Assembly: GCF_017901135.1 (NCBI RefSeq)
Contig: NZ_CP072801.1
Coordinates: 1,488,001-1,552,000 of the forward strand
Length of the DNA stretch: 64,000 nucleotides
Reading direction: 5' to 3'
From: Thiothrix litoralis
Lineage (GTDB): Bacteria > Pseudomonadota > Gammaproteobacteria > Thiotrichales > Thiotrichaceae
In this document: one piece after another, positions 63,174 to 64,000 of the stretch
Numbering within the stretch: the stretch's first letter is position 1
Layout of the letters: every line of letters starts with the position of its first letter
Program-made: the position numbers and the translations under genes
Notes under the pieces: generated by a model
Database searches by the model: none
The model's input: the letters and a program-made list of their open reading frames with translations, nothing else
What the model was told of the DNA's origin: nothing

Positions 63174-63644
63174 GGTAGAGCCACCGATCAAGGATACATT
63201 CGTACCTTGGATGGATTGCATCATGCTGGATTGTTCCGCCGCCGTGTTGGCAATGTGCTGCTGATTGTTGGTGGTGCTGAACATTTCAAACAGGATGCCG
63301 GATGACAGGAACAAGCCCATAGCCGCGTATTGGCTTGGCTTTAGCTTCCAGCCCTCAGATCGGTGAATAGCAATGTCTTCATATACCGCCTCCTTGCTGG
63401 ATGCGAGGAAGAACGCCAGCACAAAACTGATGAAGGAGAAGATAGCCAAGGCTATGTACTCATTGCTGTTTTTCTCCACGAAGGAGGCGATACCCCACAC
63501 GTCAGAGACGTACAGCATGAACACGGCGACGATATACAGCCCGAAGGTGGCGACTTTCGCCCACTGCATCAGACGATGGTTTTTAATGGCGCGGTGATGG
63601 TCAGTTGGCAACAGGCCGCTGGATTTTGGAAGTTGGATTTTCAT
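63174..63644 (-). pseudogene. 5' part of the IS-interrupted membrane protein gene
   Basis: 157 codons up to the insertion point: MKIQLPKSSGLLPTDHHRAI, then two to three membrane segments (YIVAVFMLYVSDVWG, ALAIFSFISFVLAFFLA, YAAMGLFLSSGILFEMF) and QGTNVSLIGGST. Removing the IS and one copy of the 9-bp duplication joins GGST to LADSFASAQ in frame with the downstream part, restoring a protein of about 608 residues. As it stands the frame ends inside the IS (HLLIHKSQADVR). Confidence 0.82.
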
Positions 63645-63654
63645 AAATTACCCC

Positions 63655-64000
63655 TTAGAAACTATTCGCTAAAATGTACATGCCGATGGATGCCATCATG
63701 ACCCTCAGGCCGTCTGTAGTGCTCCACACGGTCATTAGGAAGAACACCCCGATCATGAGTTGCCCCAAGAATGCCAACGCTGAAACCCCGAAGTAGTGGG
63801 CATAGAACAGAAACGTGCTCAACACGTACAGGAAGCCCACCGCATTCAGGGCGATAGCCGCACGGATGAACAGCTTGTTCCAGTCAACCCGATCGACCAG
63901 CGCCGATAGGGTGGATACAGTGCTATCCAATCCGCCCCGGTGGTGGCTACGTACTGCATTGATGTGTGCCTGTTCGGATGCGGTTAAGAGTGGATTATTC
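63655..64000 (-). CDS. Membrane protein of the mobile region, cut by the right edge
   Basis: The frame is open to the end of the window, so the N terminus is missing; a TTG at 63930 is an unconvincing start. The visible part has NPLLTASEQAHINAVRSHHR then three hydrophobic stretches (RAAIALNAVGFLYVLSTFLFY, FLGQLMIGVFFLMTVW, RVMMASIGMYILANSF). It ends 11 bp before the next gene and probably belongs to the same transfer or assembly operon. Family unknown. Confidence 0.6.
   Translation of the reverse strand, partial: NNPLLTASEQAHINAVRSHHRGGLDSTVSTLSALVDRVDWNKLFIRAAIALNAVGFLYVLSTFLFYAHYFGVSALAFLGQLMIGVFFLMTVWSTTDGLRVMMASIGMYILANSF

Overview
The window is a nitrogen-fixation (nif) region of a diazotrophic proteobacterium, most likely a gammaproteobacterium. 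The gene orders nifV-cysE-(insert)-nifW-nifZ-nifM-clpX and rnfABCDGEH<->nifL-nifA-nifB-fdxN-nifQ match the Azotobacter vinelandii arrangement. NifA lacks the oxygen-sensing cysteines and is paired with NifL, which also fits gammaproteobacteria. The species cannot be fixed from the sequence; a Thiothrix-like filamentous sulfur oxidiser is a guess. nifHDK are not in the window.

Layout. 1-8475: nifN (cut by the left edge) and nifE run leftward from a divergent NifA/sigma-54 control region. Rightward from the same region run an unrecognised 186-aa protein, a CGFS glutaredoxin, a SagB-type oxidoreductase, a 66-aa protein and a D-amino-acid dehydrogenase, then nifV, a NifP/CysE serine acetyltransferase and an unrecognised helical protein under a second NifA promoter. 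8472-14456: a minus-strand block (two Fic proteins, a large Roc-type GTPase, a nucleotidyltransferase with a small partner) sits inside the otherwise Azotobacter-like order. 14534-17601: nifW-nifZ-nifM-clpX with two NifA sites. 17700-21734: modEABC, a second short ModE-like regulator and palindromic ModE-type boxes. 21773-22381: a membrane sensor protein behind a sigma-54 promoter.

22302-32037: a nitrogen-scavenging operon (ABC transporter, two DUF1989 proteins, biotin-dependent carboxylase, allophanate hydrolase) preceded by a clear guanidine-I (ykkC) riboswitch and a sigma-70-type promoter. The substrate is therefore probably guanidine rather than urea. 32195-33100: a rhodanese and a GIY-YIG-like protein. 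33118-41205: the rnf operon (rnfABCDGEH, a ferredoxin and three accessory genes including an AAA+ ATPase), supplying low-potential electrons. 41280-54016: nifL-nifA, nifB-fdxN, a flavodiiron protein, two [2Fe-2S] ferredoxins, nifQ, draG, an Rrf2 regulator, nif-iscA, nifU, nifS and a NifZ-like protein. Ten -24/-12 sigma-54 elements and eight TGT-N10-ACA NifA sites can be read directly, so most of the window forms one NifA regulon.

54120-64000 is accessory DNA: an AT-rich GmrSD-type restriction gene, a Uma2 protein, a truncated ABC-F gene, a HigBA toxin-antitoxin pair, a 3' fragment of a tRNA-Leu(UAA) gene that looks like an attachment site, and a mobile-element membrane protein gene split by an IS4-type insertion sequence with a 9-bp target duplication. 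At least two families of palindromic repeats are scattered through the window. One copy supplies the stop codons of both clpX and modC.
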